Assembly: GCF_900497695.1 (NCBI RefSeq)
Contig: NZ_UIDD01000004.1
Location: forward strand, 310,001-374,000
Origin: Pseudomonas wadenswilerensis
GTDB lineage: Bacteria > Pseudomonadota > Gammaproteobacteria > Pseudomonadales > Pseudomonadaceae
Direction: 5' to 3'
Length of the DNA: 64,000 nucleotides
Below, one piece after another: positions 36,426-45,749 of this stretch (position 1 is its first letter; each line of letters opens with the position of its first letter). Position numbers and translations under genes: made by a program. Under the pieces are notes generated by a model. The model was not told the DNA's origin, ran no database searches, and saw nothing but the letters and a program-made list of their open reading frames with translations.

Positions 36426-37118
36426 TCAGATCGCCTGGATTTCTTCCGGATAGAGCGCCCGGTACTGGCCCGGTTGCAGGTTCGGGTCCAGCTGCAATGG
36501 GCCCATGCGTTCGCGGTGCAGGCGCAGGACCTTGTTGTCGAAGTAGCCGAACATGCGCTTGACCTGGTGATAGCGCCCTTCAACGATGCTCAGGCGGGCG
36601 CTGCGCGGGCCCAGCAGGGTCAGTTCGGCGGGCTGGGTGGTGAGGTCTTCGAAGGCGAAGTAGAAGCCCTGCCGGAACTTGTCGATGTAGTGTTCGCCAA
36701 TCTCCTGCTCGGTCTCGACGTAGTAGACCTTGGGCAGTTTGGTCTGCGGCTGGGTCAGGCGCCGCGACCACAGGCCGTCGTTGGTCAGCAACATCAGCCC
36801 GGTGGTGTTGAAGTCCAGGCGCCCGGCGATATGCAGGTCCTGGGTATCGGGCTGGTCGATCAGCTCGATCACTGTGGGGTGCTGCGGGTCCTGGGTGGCA
36901 CTGACGCAACCCTGGGGCTTGTGCAGCATCAGGTAGCGCAGCGGGCGCCCGGCCTGCAGCAGTTGCTCGTCGACTTCGATGCGGCTGAACTCGCGCACCT
37001 CGACGCGCGGATCGCTGACGCACTGGCCATCCACGCGCACGCGCCGCTCGACCAGCAGCAGGCGGACTTGCTGACGGCTGAAGCAGGGCAGGTTGCTGAG
37101 GAATCGATCGAGACGCAT
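36426..37118 (-). CDS. rsuA: RsuA-family pseudouridine synthase (16S rRNA Psi516 type)
   Basis: The 230-residue protein has an N-terminal S4 RNA-binding domain (MRLDRFLSNLPCFSRQQVRLLLVERRVRVDG) and the RsuA catalytic domain with AGRLDFNTTGLMLLTNDG (catalytic Asp) and EGRYHQVKRMFG. The length fits RsuA, which modifies U516 of 16S rRNA, better than the longer RluB/RluF. It is the last of three co-directional genes (diguanylate cyclase, CWC protein, rsuA). Confidence 0.85.
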   Translation of the reverse strand: MRLDRFLSNLPCFSRQQVRLLLVERRVRVDGQCVSDPRVEVREFSRIEVDEQLLQAGRPLRYLMLHKPQGCVSATQDPQHPTVIELIDQPDTQDLHIAGRLDFNTTGLMLLTNDGLWSRRLTQPQTKLPKVYYVETEQEIGEHYIDKFRQGFYFAFEDLTTQPAELTLLGPRSARLSIVEGRYHQVKRMFGYFDNKVLRLHRERMGPLQLDPNLQPGQYRALYPEEIQAI

Positions 37119-37145
37119 ACAAAGCCAGGCGCAGGGCGCGACAGT

Positions 37146-37367
37146 TTAACCTTCGGGCGAGGCCTTGGCTGCCTGCAATTGCGCCTCGACCTCGGCGCAG
37201 CGCGGGCACAGGCAGGCCTTGTCGCGCAGTTCGGGCGGCAGGGCCTCCAGGACCTTGGGGTCGATGCTCACGCCATAGCACCAGCAGGCCTGGGCGGCCG
37301 TGCGCGGGTCGGCCAGGCTGCAACGGTTGCTGGCGCCACAGGCGGGGCAAAGGCGGCTGTCATTCAT
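37146..37367 (-). CDS. Cysteine-rich CWC family protein
   Basis: The 73-residue protein contains CPACGASNRC, CWC and CLCPRC, four cysteine pairs that probably bind zinc or an iron-sulfur cluster. This matches the small Cys-rich CWC family of unknown function. It overlaps the diguanylate cyclase stop by 4 bp and is followed 27 bp later by rsuA. Confidence 0.82.
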   Translation of the reverse strand: MNDSRLCPACGASNRCSLADPRTAAQACWCYGVSIDPKVLEALPPELRDKACLCPRCAEVEAQLQAAKASPEG

Positions 37368-38854
37368 GATCGAGGCTGTTCATGGTCGGATCGGGGCATC
37401 TCGGCGCAAACGCGGTTGCGTCCACTCTGTTTGGCCCGGTAAAGGGCGTGATCGGCACGGGCAATCAGGCTGTGCAGGGTGTCGTCGGCCTGCAGGTTGC
37501 TCAAGCCGATGCTGGCGGTCAGGTGGATCGGTTGCTCAGCATAGGTAAAAGCCAGTGCTTCGGTCTTGCTGCGAATCTTCTCGGCCACCGCCAGTGCACT
37601 GTGGCTGTCGGTGTCCTTGAGCAGCACGATGAATTCCTCACCACCCCAGCGGCAGATGATATCAGCATGACGCAGGCACTCTTCCAGCACCTGGGCGAAC
37701 TGGCGCAGCACTTCGTCGCCGGCCAGGTGGCCGTGAGTGTCGTTGAGCGCCTTGAAGTGGTCGAGGTCGATCAGCAGGGCGATCAGCGGTTTGGGTTCGC
37801 GCTGGGCTTCTTGCAGGGCTTGCGCGGCCAGCAGGTCGAAACCGCGGCGGTTGGGCAGGCCGGTGAGGCTGTCGAGGGTGGCCAGGGCCTCGATGTTGTC
37901 CTGATGGCGCTTGACCATGGCATTGAGCAGCGACAGCACCACCAGGGTGATCATCGCGCAGATTGCCAGGTTCAGGTACAGCGACTGGCGAATGGCGTCC
38001 ATGGCGCCGTCTTCGCGCTTGTCGACGAACAGGTACCAGTTCAGCTCCGGCACCAGGCGCACGTTGAGGAAATGGCTGTGGCCGTCGCTGCTGCGGTACT
38101 CGTGGCTGCCGCTGACCGGTTGGGGCATTTGCCCGAACCCGTCCAGTTCGACCAGCGACTGCCCGGTCCTGGCACCATGGGGCCCGCCGTTCGAGCCGGT
38201 CAGCACGATGAGCCCCTGCTGGTCGACGAAGAACACCTGGCGCTGGTAGCGCTGCTGATAGTCATCGATCAGGCGGATCACCGCTTCGACGGTCAGGCCG
38301 ATACCGGCAACGCCGATGAACTTGCCGTCGTAATCGAACACCCGGTAGTTGATGAATACCGTGAGGCGGTCCTGATTGGCCATGTCGAGGTCGACGTTGA
38401 TCTCGTAGGGCGTGTTCATTTTCAGCACCCGCTGGTACCAGGCATCCCGCGGTTCTTGTGGGTCGATCTTCTTCAGTACGCCTTTGGCCTGGTAGTAGAC
38501 ACCCGTGTTGCTGGAGACGAAGAACGCCGTGTAGGCCTGGTACTGGCGCATGATTTCGCCCAGGTAGCGGGTGACCTGAGCGGTGTCGCGCTCGCCGCCC
38601 AGGGCCCAGTCGCGCAGGAAGGTGTCGTGGGCCATCATCGACGAGATCAGGATCGGCCGCACGAGGTCCTTCTGGATTTCCGAATAGACCGTATCGGAGG
38701 TCAGCGGCAGCTCGGTGTTGATGATGCTGTCGCGGATCGAGCTGCGTGAGGCGAAGTAGCTGAGCAAGGAGGTCGACAGGAAGCCGCAGGCGAGCAACAG
38801 CAGTAATGTCAGGATCAGCGAGCGCTGCGAAAACAGGGCGGAACGAGGCGGCAT
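37364..38854 (-). CDS. Membrane diguanylate cyclase with Cache sensor domain
   Basis: Two membrane segments (near residues 12-32 and 275-300) frame a periplasmic dCache-type sensor domain. The C-terminal GGDEF domain has an active-site variant GGEEF (RWGGEEFIVLL), which is a functional form, and begins TLDSLTGLPNRRGFD. It should make cyclic di-GMP in response to an external signal. I prefer ATG 38854 (MPPRSALF), which has GGGA upstream; ATG 38887 adds 11 residues. Confidence 0.87.
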   Translation of the reverse strand: MPPRSALFSQRSLILTLLLLLACGFLSTSLLSYFASRSSIRDSIINTELPLTSDTVYSEIQKDLVRPILISSMMAHDTFLRDWALGGERDTAQVTRYLGEIMRQYQAYTAFFVSSNTGVYYQAKGVLKKIDPQEPRDAWYQRVLKMNTPYEINVDLDMANQDRLTVFINYRVFDYDGKFIGVAGIGLTVEAVIRLIDDYQQRYQRQVFFVDQQGLIVLTGSNGGPHGARTGQSLVELDGFGQMPQPVSGSHEYRSSDGHSHFLNVRLVPELNWYLFVDKREDGAMDAIRQSLYLNLAICAMITLVVLSLLNAMVKRHQDNIEALATLDSLTGLPNRRGFDLLAAQALQEAQREPKPLIALLIDLDHFKALNDTHGHLAGDEVLRQFAQVLEECLRHADIICRWGGEEFIVLLKDTDSHSALAVAEKIRSKTEALAFTYAEQPIHLTASIGLSNLQADDTLHSLIARADHALYRAKQSGRNRVCAEMPRSDHEQPRS

Positions 38855-39067
38855 GACATTCCCGGTCTGTGGGCCATTGGCCTTCATTCTAGTGGTCTGG
38901 CGGAAAAATAACTTTACGATTTTTAAGGGTATCGGCCTTGTTTCAATTTATTGCAGCAATGGCACCGGACCTGGTTTTGGCAGTCTTATTCAATGTCGAT
39001 GAACGCTTGCCGATCGACGCCGACCAGCGCCGCTGGGATGGGCAGTTTCGCGGTCCAGGAGGCCGCC

Positions 39068-39445
39068 ATGTATCGCCGACTTTTGCTGATTGTAGTGCTG
39101 GGTTTGCTGACAACCGCTTGTGTCCCCTACGGAGGTAACGGTTACTACCGCACTGAAATCTACACCGCCGACCGCTACGGTTATCCGGGTTACTATCGAC
39201 CGTCCTACCCCTACAGCCGCGGCTATTACGTAGCGCCGCAACCGCGCTACTACGTGGCGCCACCCCCGCGTTATTACGCGCCGCCACCGCACTACTATCG
39301 TCCGGCGCCCCACGGCTACTACCGTGAAACGCCGCATAACTACTACAAGCCTTACCCGGGCCGCGGCCATGACCGCTATCGTCAGGGCTCGTCACGTCAC
39401 GATCGCAACCGTGACGGCTGGCCGGATCGCAACTGGCGCCGCTGA
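39068..39445 (+). CDS. Tyrosine/proline-rich small lipoprotein
   Basis: The ATG at 39068 follows GGAGG at good distance. The 125-residue product has a lipobox (LLTTAC) and then an extended region dominated by Tyr, Pro, Arg and His with repeated YY and RYY units (YYVAPQPRYYVAPPPRYY). Its C-terminal end is Arg/Asp rich (DRNRDGWPDRNWRR). No enzyme domain is present. Such proteins probably sit in the outer membrane or periplasm as unstructured chains; no function is known. Confidence 0.72.
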   Translation: MYRRLLLIVVLGLLTTACVPYGGNGYYRTEIYTADRYGYPGYYRPSYPYSRGYYVAPQPRYYVAPPPRYYAPPPHYYRPAPHGYYRETPHNYYKPYPGRGHDRYRQGSSRHDRNRDGWPDRNWRR

Positions 39446-39453
39446 GGCGCCAT

Positions 39454-40563
39454 TCAGGCGAGGTCCGCCAAGGGGTGACGACCTTCCCAAGCCTTGCTGA
39501 AATGCGCCTGGACCACCGCCGTTGGCACCTGGGCAATGTCCGCCCAGTGCCAACGCGGTTTCTGGTCCTTGTCGATCAGCCGTGCGCGTACCCCTTCGCT
39601 GAACTCCGGATGCTGGCAACAATTGAGGCTCATGGTGTATTCCATCTGGAACACCTGCGCCAGTGACAGGTGGCGGGCGCGCTGGATCTGCTGCCAGACC
39701 AGATGAGCGGTCAGCGGGCTGCCTTCGAGCATGGTTTGTGCGGCCTTGGCCAGCAGTGGATCAGCGTGGTTGCGCAACTGGGCGATGGCGCGCCAGGCGC
39801 ACACCGGGTCGGCGACATCGAGCAGGGCGTCGATCTGTTGGCGCCTGGGCAGCCACTGGGCTTCGGGGCGTTCCGTCTGGGCGCCATGCTGCTGGGCCTT
39901 GAGCAGGCTGTTGAGCTGCAGGGCGGTTTGCTCTTGCCAGTTCAACTGCAGCAGGTCATCGAGCAGTTCTTCCTGCTGGCTTTCGCCGAGCAGACGGTCC
40001 GCCAGGCCCAGGTCGAGGGCATCGGTGGCATTGATCGGCGCGCCGGTCAGGCCGAGGAACAAGCCCAGCTTGCCGGGCAGTCGCGACAAAAACCAGCTGC
40101 CGCCGACATCCGGGTACAGGCCGATGCTGATTTCCGGCATGGCCAGGCGGCTGCTTGGGGTTACCACGCGCACATTGGCGCCCTGCAACAGGCCCATGCC
40201 GCCGCCCAGCACATGGCCATGGCCCCAGCAGATCAGCGGTTTGGGGTAGGTATGCAGGCGGTAGTCGAAGCGGTACTCGGCGGCAAAGAACTGCGCCGCC
40301 AGGGGCGGCACCCGGCCGGGATGGTCACGGCAGGCCTGGGCCAGGCTGCGCACCTCGCCACCGGCGCAAAAAGCCTTGGCGCCTTCGCCGCGCAGCAGCA
40401 CGCAGACGATGTCCGGGTCATCGGCCCAGGCCTTGAGCTGTTCGTCGAGCACCTCGATCATCGGCAGCGACAAGGCATTGAGGGTTTGTGGCGCATTGAG
40501 TGTGGCGACGCCGATGCGCGCGCCGTCGACGCCGGTGAGTTCTTCGCACTGTACTGCAGCCAT
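39454..40563 (-). CDS. Enoyl-CoA hydratase/isomerase family protein (3-hydroxyisobutyryl-CoA hydrolase-like)
   Basis: Starting at ATG 40563 (MAAVQCEEL, with GAGAGG upstream) the protein has 369 residues, which is the size of the 3-hydroxyisobutyryl-CoA hydrolase branch and not of a simple hydratase. The crotonase oxyanion motifs are AFCAGGEVRSL and GHGHVLGGGMGL, and the acidic residue region is MPEISIGLYPDVGGSWFLSRLPG. The C-terminal ECH_2 domain (MEYTMSLNCCQHPEFSEGVRARLIDKDQKPRW) supports hydrolase activity in valine catabolism. Exact substrate is inferred. Confidence 0.82.
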   Translation of the reverse strand: MAAVQCEELTGVDGARIGVATLNAPQTLNALSLPMIEVLDEQLKAWADDPDIVCVLLRGEGAKAFCAGGEVRSLAQACRDHPGRVPPLAAQFFAAEYRFDYRLHTYPKPLICWGHGHVLGGGMGLLQGANVRVVTPSSRLAMPEISIGLYPDVGGSWFLSRLPGKLGLFLGLTGAPINATDALDLGLADRLLGESQQEELLDDLLQLNWQEQTALQLNSLLKAQQHGAQTERPEAQWLPRRQQIDALLDVADPVCAWRAIAQLRNHADPLLAKAAQTMLEGSPLTAHLVWQQIQRARHLSLAQVFQMEYTMSLNCCQHPEFSEGVRARLIDKDQKPRWHWADIAQVPTAVVQAHFSKAWEGRHPLADLA

Positions 40564-40689
40564 GGGCGACCTCTCGAGTGATCCGCACAAGTATGGCCGC
40601 TGCTGGCGATTTCGGCGGTCGCCGGTCGGATCGATTGACAAGCGCGGGCAGCTTTCCTAGTGTCGCGCCATTGTTTTACGGACCCGACC

Positions 40690-41382
40690 ATGACTGACGA
40701 CGACCGCATCAAACTTGAACCGAGCTGGAAAGAGGCCCTGCGCGCCGAATTCGACCAGCCCTACATGCACCAGCTGCGCGAATTCCTGCGTGAGGAACAC
40801 GCCGCCGGCAAAGAGATCTACCCGCCGGGCCCGCTGATTTTCAACGCCCTCAACTCCACCCCGCTGGACCAGGTCAAGGTGGTGATCCTCGGCCAGGACC
40901 CGTACCACGGCCCGGGCCAGGCCCATGGCCTGTGCTTCTCGGTGCAACCGGGGGTGGCGCCGCCGCCGTCGCTGGTGAACATCTACAAAGAGTTGCAGCG
41001 TGACCTGAACATCGAGATCCCCAAGCACGGCTGCCTGCAGTCCTGGGCCGAGCAGGGCGTGTTGCTGCTCAACACCACCATGACCGTCGAGCGGGCCAAT
41101 GCCGCGTCCCACGCCAACAGGGGCTGGCAGTTCTTCACCGACCGCATCATCGAAGTGGTCAGCGAACACCAGCCCAACAGCGTGTTCCTGCTCTGGGGCG
41201 CCCATGCCCAGAGCAAGCAGAAGTTGATCGATGCCACCAAGCACCTGGTGCTCAAGTCGGTGCATCCGTCGCCGCTGTCGGCTTACCGGGGCTTTCTCGG
41301 TTGCGGGCATTTCAGCCAGGCCAACCGCTTCCTCGAGCAGCGCGGGTTGAGCCCGATCGACTGGCGTTTGCCGCCGGTTTGA
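40690..41382 (+). CDS. ung: Uracil-DNA glycosylase
   Basis: The protein of 230 residues has the family 1 signature GQDPYHG with catalytic Asp70, the loop [10 protein letters not shown], and the DNA-intercalating HPSPLS near residue 194. It removes uracil from DNA in base excision repair. It is divergent from the crotonase gene and followed by an unrelated repetitive gene. Confidence 0.96.
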   Translation: MTDDDRIKLEPSWKEALRAEFDQPYMHQLREFLREEHAAGKEIYPPGPLIFNALNSTPLDQVKVVILGQDPYHGPGQAHGLCFSVQPGVAPPPSLVNIYKELQRDLNIEIPKHGCLQSWAEQGVLLLNTTMTVERANAASHANRGWQFFTDRIIEVVSEHQPNSVFLLWGAHAQSKQKLIDATKHLVLKSVHPSPLSAYRGFLGCGHFSQANRFLEQRGLSPIDWRLPPV

Positions 41383-41510
41383 GGCTGGGTACCTAGCATT
41401 TTTGTCAGTTTCGGCCGATTTGAAATAGGCATCTAATACTTCCAGGTTTTCCACGGCAGTCAGCTACAGGCTGGCTGCCACGGTCCTCTTCGCTGGAAGG
41501 AACTGTCGCA

Positions 41511-43445
41511 ATGGGCTCGGATGATTCTGGTACTGCTGATGATCCGGTAAAACCCCGGGAGCGTTACGCCGCACCGGTCGTTCCGGCCGCCATGGAACTG
41601 ACGGACGATGACGTACTGGGGCATTTGGTGCGCAAGGAAGACCAGTTACGTCCACTGGAGATCAGGATCGAGGAGATCTGGGCGGACTACGATACTGCGC
41701 CTCCGGACTTTGACACCAAGGTCGAGTTTCTCTGGCGAGGGGATGTGGTTGAAACATTCACCTTCCCGCAACCGGTCATCCCGGCTGATGTTATTCCAGT
41801 GGTCTGCACGATGCCGTCGGACTACATGGCGGCACCGGGCCCTGCGCGGGTCGAATACCGCGTTACGGTAACGGTGAACCCGTCCCTTTCGCACGCAACG
41901 CACTTGTTTATCGACAAGCAGGCGCCAAATGGCGACGAGGAAGGTAGGCCCCTGCAATTTGATCAGGAAGTCCTGATCAGCGGCGTCACCGAGGATTACC
42001 TCAGCCGGCACGACTCAGTCGATGCCCGGGTCGAGCCTTGGCCAGATATCAGGGTGGGCGACCTGCTGATGTATTACTGGGAAAAGTTGCCCGCCATTGA
42101 AACGGATGAGCAATCCCTCGAACTGCCCTACGCTGGTGAGTTGCGCATTACCGATGTTAACGCTCCGATCATTGTGCAATACGATGCGATGCTGGTCCGT
42201 GAGAGCGGTTCAGGCCCACATGAAGCCTACTATCGCCTGGAAGATCGAACCGGTAACCGCGGGCCAAAGTCCGAGGTCCAGCGGCTTGAGGTGGTGCTGG
42301 ATGAGTTGCCGGGAGCCTTGCCTGATCCTCGGGTGCCCAGGTTCGATGCTGATGGGCTGATCGACCTGGAAGACGCCCAGACAGGCGTCGAAGTTCATAT
42401 TGACGCCATCACCGACGCACAGGCAGGCGATCAGGTTCAGGCCTACTGGCGTGGGCTGCCGCTTCGCTTGATAACCCTGTCAGACGATCAGCAATGGCCT
42501 TTGAGGGCCCCGGTCAGTTGGGCAATCCTCGCGGCAGGAGGCTTTGCTGCACCTTTTGTTGATCGGGTGCACTACACCTGGCGACGCGGCGGGGCTTTGC
42601 TCACTTCCGCGACCTTATGGGTAGACGTCGACCTGACGGTGGCCGGTCCGCCTCCCGGTCCGGATCCGGTCAACCCCTTGTTGCTACCGGCTGTAGTCAA
42701 GGGCATGACCGCCGACGATGTACTGACAGGCGCCGATGCCGGGCAGGACGCACGCGTCGAGATCCGTCTGTACGACAACCCGCAAGCCGGTCAGGTGCTG
42801 GAATTGTTCTGGGGGAGCCATCCGCAGGCGGTAGATCGCTACGAGGTGAAGGCTGAGGATGTCGGCGGGCAATTGATTGTGCTGAGCGTTCCTTGGACGA
42901 TTATCCATGGGGTCGGCAATTCACCGGCACTCCCCATGCAGTACACCACCTTCAACGGGGTTAACCGGCAAAGGTCGCCCGTAACACCCGTGCGTGTCGA
43001 GGTGCGTGTCATCGAAGGCCTGGCGCCGGCCACTTTCCCAGACGCCGATCGAAACCAGTGGATCAATTGCAGCAACCAGCCGTGGCTGGGCGTGCGGGTA
43101 GAAATTCCCAAAGACCCACAGTTCCAGGTAGATGACAAAATTACCCTGCACTGGGAAGGCGACTACGGCCAGATAGGTAATAACCCTATTCCCGGGACCC
43201 AGGCAAGTTTCGAACATGTGCTGACGCGTGAGGATCTTGAGTCCGAGCAGGGTTACATCTTTACCGTGCTGCCCTACGACCCGTTGATCAAGTTGGCAGC
43301 ACGGGAGGACGGGCGTGGCGGCGGGAATGTCCGTTACCGACTTGATAAGGCTGACGGAAGCGGTGCGGGCAACTCTGGATTAGCGCGCGCGCGACTCTCG
43401 GTCCTCGATCTGAGCACGGGTTTGTACTGTGATCCGGAAACTTGA
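41511..43445 (+). CDS. Large repetitive protein of unknown function, member 1 of a tandem pair
   Basis: The 644-residue protein has no signal peptide or membrane segment. It appears to be built of four or five beta-rich units of about 110-130 residues. A typical unit has AGDQVQAYWRG, a WAI or WTI segment, a Y-rich strand, and VDVDL or VRVEV (for example residues 293-395 and 400-505). The last unit opens INCSNQPWLGV and the protein ends with LYC plus four residues. The downstream gene shares this plan and ending. The fold is probably immunoglobulin-like; I do not recognise a named function. AAGGA precedes the ATG. Confidence 0.65.
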   Translation: MGSDDSGTADDPVKPRERYAAPVVPAAMELTDDDVLGHLVRKEDQLRPLEIRIEEIWADYDTAPPDFDTKVEFLWRGDVVETFTFPQPVIPADVIPVVCTMPSDYMAAPGPARVEYRVTVTVNPSLSHATHLFIDKQAPNGDEEGRPLQFDQEVLISGVTEDYLSRHDSVDARVEPWPDIRVGDLLMYYWEKLPAIETDEQSLELPYAGELRITDVNAPIIVQYDAMLVRESGSGPHEAYYRLEDRTGNRGPKSEVQRLEVVLDELPGALPDPRVPRFDADGLIDLEDAQTGVEVHIDAITDAQAGDQVQAYWRGLPLRLITLSDDQQWPLRAPVSWAILAAGGFAAPFVDRVHYTWRRGGALLTSATLWVDVDLTVAGPPPGPDPVNPLLLPAVVKGMTADDVLTGADAGQDARVEIRLYDNPQAGQVLELFWGSHPQAVDRYEVKAEDVGGQLIVLSVPWTIIHGVGNSPALPMQYTTFNGVNRQRSPVTPVRVEVRVIEGLAPATFPDADRNQWINCSNQPWLGVRVEIPKDPQFQVDDKITLHWEGDYGQIGNNPIPGTQASFEHVLTREDLESEQGYIFTVLPYDPLIKLAAREDGRGGGNVRYRLDKADGSGAGNSGLARARLSVLDLSTGLYCDPET

Positions 43446-43632
43446 ACAGTGTCGTGCATGAGGTTTTGCTCCGCACGGTGAAGTGCTGAGCATCCGTACT
43501 TAGGGTGACGTTCTGCTTTGAACAATGTTTGGCTTTGTTACCACTTGGCTGTTGAACGGCAGGGTGGCGGCTGGGCCGACGGTGTGGTGCTGATGGTGTT
43601 CCAAATCTATTTATATTTCAGGAGATACCAAG

Positions 43633-45528
43633 ATGACCAAGTTTGAAAAGACAACCGGCGTGCTGGTCGCAACAGCCAAGACGCGAGCGCCGCAGCCTAG
43701 ACGTTTTCGGAATTTGTTCAATCCGCCTGTTCCCACTAACACAGAGCAAAATATTGAAGGGGGACAGATTAATTTGCTGCGTACACCGAAAATCCCCGAA
43801 GGGCTCAAGGTGGAAATTCCGGCTTTCACTACAGTCGGGCCACCCAGCACGATCGATACGGTGACCGTTTACATTAACGAGAGGCCCGTTCACAGTTTTG
43901 AGTTGCCGGTGCCCCATGTGGTCTCGTTTCCCATTCCCGTGACGCTACAGGACCCGGTGCTTGAGTCTCACGGTGAGAAAATCGTCTACTTTGATGTAGT
44001 CAACTCCATAAATCCCAATGATGGGGTTTCGCAAAATCTTACGGTAACAGTAGACAGGCTAGATCCGAATCTTGGCGCTTTTCCAGCGGCAATCATTCTT
44101 CCGGCGGATCTGCCGGAGGCCACGGTGACGCCTGAGTATCTGGAAGCGCACGACAATCAGTTAGTGTTGCAGATTCCAGACTACCTTGATCCGCAAGTGG
44201 GTGACTATTGGGCAATCCTCTTTGGCGATGAGCAGTCCCAACCCAATAAGGGCGGGCTGGTCAGTGAAAGGCCCATCAATGTAGTGCTGACAACAGAAGA
44301 GTTGCTCCTTGCTGGGCCGGGTACCAAGCAGGTGACCTATATACTGGAAGACCGGGCCGGCAATCCGAGCAAGCTGGCACACCGTCAGCAAGTATTCGTA
44401 ATCCTCGAGCCAACGCCAATCGACCTGCTACCACCCAGGGTGGATGCAGCGCCCATTGATATTGTCGAGGCACGTGAAGGCGTGCTGATCGAGGTGGATG
44501 AATATACCAATGCCCTGGCGGGCGATGAAGTACGTGTGTACTGGAATGATATTTATGTGAATCGAGCCATCCTGCCACCAACGCCTAACTGGCCTTTGCC
44601 GTTTACTGCATCGTGGGCGACTATTTCCAACGGGGTCGAGGGGACCGCGCATACGGCCAAAGTGCGCTATGAAGTCATCCGCAGCAAAACCTACCTTTCT
44701 CCTGTCCTGGACGTGGAAGTTGACCTGGAGTTGATTGGGCCGCCTAACCCGGGCGAGCCCGACCCGGTCAATCCGGAGCTGGATGTTCCGCTCCTGACCT
44801 CGTCGACGGGTGAACTGAATCTTCTGCGCCCAGAGGATGCAGGCCAGCCTGCCGACGTCAGTTTTGCCCTTTATGATCCTGCGCAAACGGGGGAGGTTAT
44901 TCGGCTTTACTATGGCCCGGAAAACCTGTTGGTGGCCACATACACAGTGCTGAGTACAGACAATCCCGGTGACTCGATCCCGTTGCAAATCAGCTGGGAC
45001 GATATTGTCACGGTCGGCAATGGAACGGACATCCCGCTGTTCTATAAGATCTTTGCCAATGCGACCACTACCAACTTCCAGGCGTCGGGCAGTCAATTGG
45101 TGGATGTCAGTGCCATTCCATTGGCGGAGGTCAACGAGCCCGAGTTGAATTTGCTTGGTAACCAAGTGGGTATCAGTTGTTCCGATTCTCCATGGCGAGG
45201 TGTTAATGCCAGGATTCTTGATGCTCAAAATCTTCAAGTGGGCGACACCGTTACTTTGCACTGGCTGGGCCTGGAAGGTTTTACCGGTTCGGTGCCTGTC
45301 GAAGAAACGCGTTCATCTTTTCCACGGGATGTGCTCACTCAAAACGAAGTTGACACTGGGGTAAATCTCATGATTCCGTGGGCTCCCTGCATGGAGCCGC
45401 TGCGCAGCGGTTTTGTCGAGCTGTATTGGATTCAGGAACGTGGTGGCCAGGCAATTGGCCGTTCTCCAGTGAAGTCTTACTATTACTTTGGCGAACAGGG
45501 GACCGGGCTTTGCCCTGGAAGGCCATAA
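43633..45528 (+). CDS. Large repetitive protein of unknown function, member 2 of a tandem pair
   Basis: The 631-residue protein parallels the upstream gene: a unit with AGDEVRVYWND, the linker GPPNPGEPDPVNPEL (GPPPGPDPVNPLL in member 1), and a final unit opening ISCSDSPWRGV. It too lacks a signal peptide. Base composition is visibly lower in GC than the neighbours, and codons such as ATT, GAA and AAT are frequent, suggesting separate acquisition or different selection. AGGAGA precedes the ATG and a terminator follows. Function unknown; a secreted or surface-associated repeat protein is one possibility. Confidence 0.65.
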   Translation: MTKFEKTTGVLVATAKTRAPQPRRFRNLFNPPVPTNTEQNIEGGQINLLRTPKIPEGLKVEIPAFTTVGPPSTIDTVTVYINERPVHSFELPVPHVVSFPIPVTLQDPVLESHGEKIVYFDVVNSINPNDGVSQNLTVTVDRLDPNLGAFPAAIILPADLPEATVTPEYLEAHDNQLVLQIPDYLDPQVGDYWAILFGDEQSQPNKGGLVSERPINVVLTTEELLLAGPGTKQVTYILEDRAGNPSKLAHRQQVFVILEPTPIDLLPPRVDAAPIDIVEAREGVLIEVDEYTNALAGDEVRVYWNDIYVNRAILPPTPNWPLPFTASWATISNGVEGTAHTAKVRYEVIRSKTYLSPVLDVEVDLELIGPPNPGEPDPVNPELDVPLLTSSTGELNLLRPEDAGQPADVSFALYDPAQTGEVIRLYYGPENLLVATYTVLSTDNPGDSIPLQISWDDIVTVGNGTDIPLFYKIFANATTTNFQASGSQLVDVSAIPLAEVNEPELNLLGNQVGISCSDSPWRGVNARILDAQNLQVGDTVTLHWLGLEGFTGSVPVEETRSSFPRDVLTQNEVDTGVNLMIPWAPCMEPLRSGFVELYWIQERGGQAIGRSPVKSYYYFGEQGTGLCPGRP

Positions 45529-45547
45529 GCTGAGTGTTTGATAATGA

Positions 45548-45579
45548 ATGAATCCGAGCAATGCTCGGCTTCATTTTTT
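45548..45579 (+). terminator. Rho-independent terminator after the tandem repetitive genes
   Basis: ATGAATCCGAGCA pairs with TGCTCGGCTTCAT over 13 positions with one mismatch and is followed by TTTTTT. It separates the repetitive pair from the autotransporter. Confidence 0.85.
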
Positions 45580-45749
45580 CTATATGGGCGCGACACTGCC
45601 TGTTGATTGCGCCTACTTCTTATGAGGAATATTCCTACATAAGATTCTGTCAGAAGTTTCTATTCTGCGCTCCGAACAAACGGGGCTTGAACTAGTTGGC
45701 TCTGTTTAATCCGGAACTGAATAGTATCAATGCTGCGGAGTAGATTTTC

